Shown piece after piece: positions 5,453 to 6,174 of a stretch of DNA of 6,174 nt (position 1 is its first letter; every line of letters starts with the position of its first letter). The notes beneath the pieces were generated by a model that ran no database searches, was not told the origin of the DNA, and saw only the letters and a list, made by a program, of their open reading frames with translations. Source of the DNA: Nitrosomonas sp. Lineage in GTDB: Bacteria > Pseudomonadota > Gammaproteobacteria > Burkholderiales > Nitrosomonadaceae. The stretch is from contig JAJFJI010000210.1 in assembly GCA_021774205.1 (NCBI GenBank), positions 1 to 6,174 on the forward strand, in the 5' to 3' direction. A program made the position numbers and the translations under genes.

Positions 5453-6174
5453 TCAAGAATTCTCATTGCTTTTTATTTTCTGGCAGGTTGTTACGCTTAA
5501 CTCAGGAAAGTATTCAGACATGATGCGCTGACAAAAATCAACAAGATTTTGTTTGCTCAATGCGTATTCTTTAACAGGTGACTCAATTGGACAGGCAAGG
5601 GTATTGATCAGAATGCCAAATGCTGATGCATCCAGATTGGTCGGCTTGTCACCCATAAAATAGGGTTTGTTAGCCAAAAAGTCAGATAGGGCATCTAAAT
5701 CGGCACGACCGAGTTGGAATATTTCTTCGCTACTATGACGTCCTAGGCCGTGCCCATGAATTTGGCGACGAACAAAAAACCGGTAAACACTGGCAACTAG
5801 ATCTCTGATCAATGGTGGAAAGGAGTGGAAAATGGCTTTTTTATTTATTTGCCAGTTTTTGTCGGAATATTGCCAGCGTGTATACATTGTGATCCAAAAT
5901 AAATGATCTTCCATCAGACGTTGCATAGCAATGCTGATGGCCTTTTGTGACGGACTTAAATTGATATCCAGTTGGTTACCATGCTTTTGTATCAAATAAC
6001 GAATGATCAAATCGCTGTCAGCAATTTTTTTATCGTCATCTTCTATGAATGGTAATTTACCTTTCGGTGCCTTAGGCGGTATGCTTTCAATAATTTGATA
6101 CGGAATTTGGGTTAGGCGTAAATATGTTTCTAACTTGCAGCAAAAGTGACTGAGGTTAGGAATGCCCCAGGTAC
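5453..6174 (-). CDS. GST-fold protein of the FAXC/metaxin-like family (5' end missing)
   Basis: Reading the minus strand from the right edge, the frame is open for 239 residues to TGA at 5455-5453; the true start lies beyond 6174. The first visible residues form the N-terminal thioredoxin-like fold: WGIPNLSHFCCKLETYLR, then IPYQIIES, the cis-proline block KGKLPFI (37-43 of the visible part) and DSDLIIRYL (52-60), the place where GSTs bind the gamma-glutamyl group. The helical C-terminal domain follows, with QRLMEDHLFW, HGLGRHSSEEI, FLANKPYFMGDKPTNLDA and an acidic/basic end. These match bacterial relatives of failed-axon-connections and metaxin GSTs rather than classical detoxifying GSTs. The CC pair at visible residues 11-12 sits where catalytic Cys/Ser residues occur in the fold. 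Function is unknown; disulfide or glutathione-linked chemistry is possible. An apparent start near 6010 would be wrong, because homology continues upstream of it. Confidence 0.88.
   Translation of the reverse strand, partial: TWGIPNLSHFCCKLETYLRLTQIPYQIIESIPPKAPKGKLPFIEDDDKKIADSDLIIRYLIQKHGNQLDINLSPSQKAISIAMQRLMEDHLFWITMYTRWQYSDKNWQINKKAIFHSFPPLIRDLVASVYRFFVRRQIHGHGLGRHSSEEIFQLGRADLDALSDFLANKPYFMGDKPTNLDASAFGILINTLACPIESPVKEYALSKQNLVDFCQRIMSEYFPELSVTTCQKIKSNENS

Noticed and set aside
1..6174. CRISPR arrays, tRNA or rRNA genes, insertion sequences and attachment sites.
   Set aside because: I looked for spaced direct repeats, cloverleaf-like segments, transposase motifs and terminal inverted repeats and saw none.

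Overview
The window looks like chromosomal DNA of a Gram-negative proteobacterium. It encodes an outer-membrane beta-barrel with a C-terminal phenylalanine, signal peptides, a transmembrane diguanylate cyclase, a TypA/BipA translational GTPase and a FAXC/metaxin-like glutathione S-transferase homologue. A beta- or gammaproteobacterium is my best guess. Nothing here fixes the genus.

Layout, left to right. Positions 1-142 are the 3' end of typA. It is followed after 10 nt by a badly decayed DsbA-family gene (153-392). On the minus strand lies an intact two-CBS-domain protein (558-1145) with a good ribosome binding site, a plausible promoter and a dyad just upstream of it. Next on the minus strand is a second wreck, a glycine-rich membrane protein resembling DUF1269 proteins (1403-1833), with a frameshift in a T run and an internal stop. 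The left third is therefore one live accessory gene between two dead ones.

Positions 1834-2056 are an AT-rich leader. It holds a small hairpin that covers the Shine-Dalgarno of a 10-codon ORF. Positions 2057-5323 are a tight three-gene plus-strand operon: an outer-membrane porin-like barrel, a short PstS-like periplasmic binding protein, and a diguanylate cyclase (TM, periplasmic CHASE8-like region, TM, HAMP, PAS, GGDEF). The gap is 2 nt between the first two genes, and there is an 8-nt overlap between the second and third. The DNA here is visibly more AT-rich than the left third.

Read together, the operon spans outer membrane, periplasm, inner membrane and cytoplasm. It looks like an envelope-sensing c-di-GMP module, analogous in layout to YfiB-YfiR-YfiN and in principle to NspS-MbaA, but built from different parts. 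This is the most interesting item in the window. Positions 5324-5452 are a short AT-rich convergent gap. From 5453 to the right edge on the minus strand is a GST-fold gene whose start lies outside the window.
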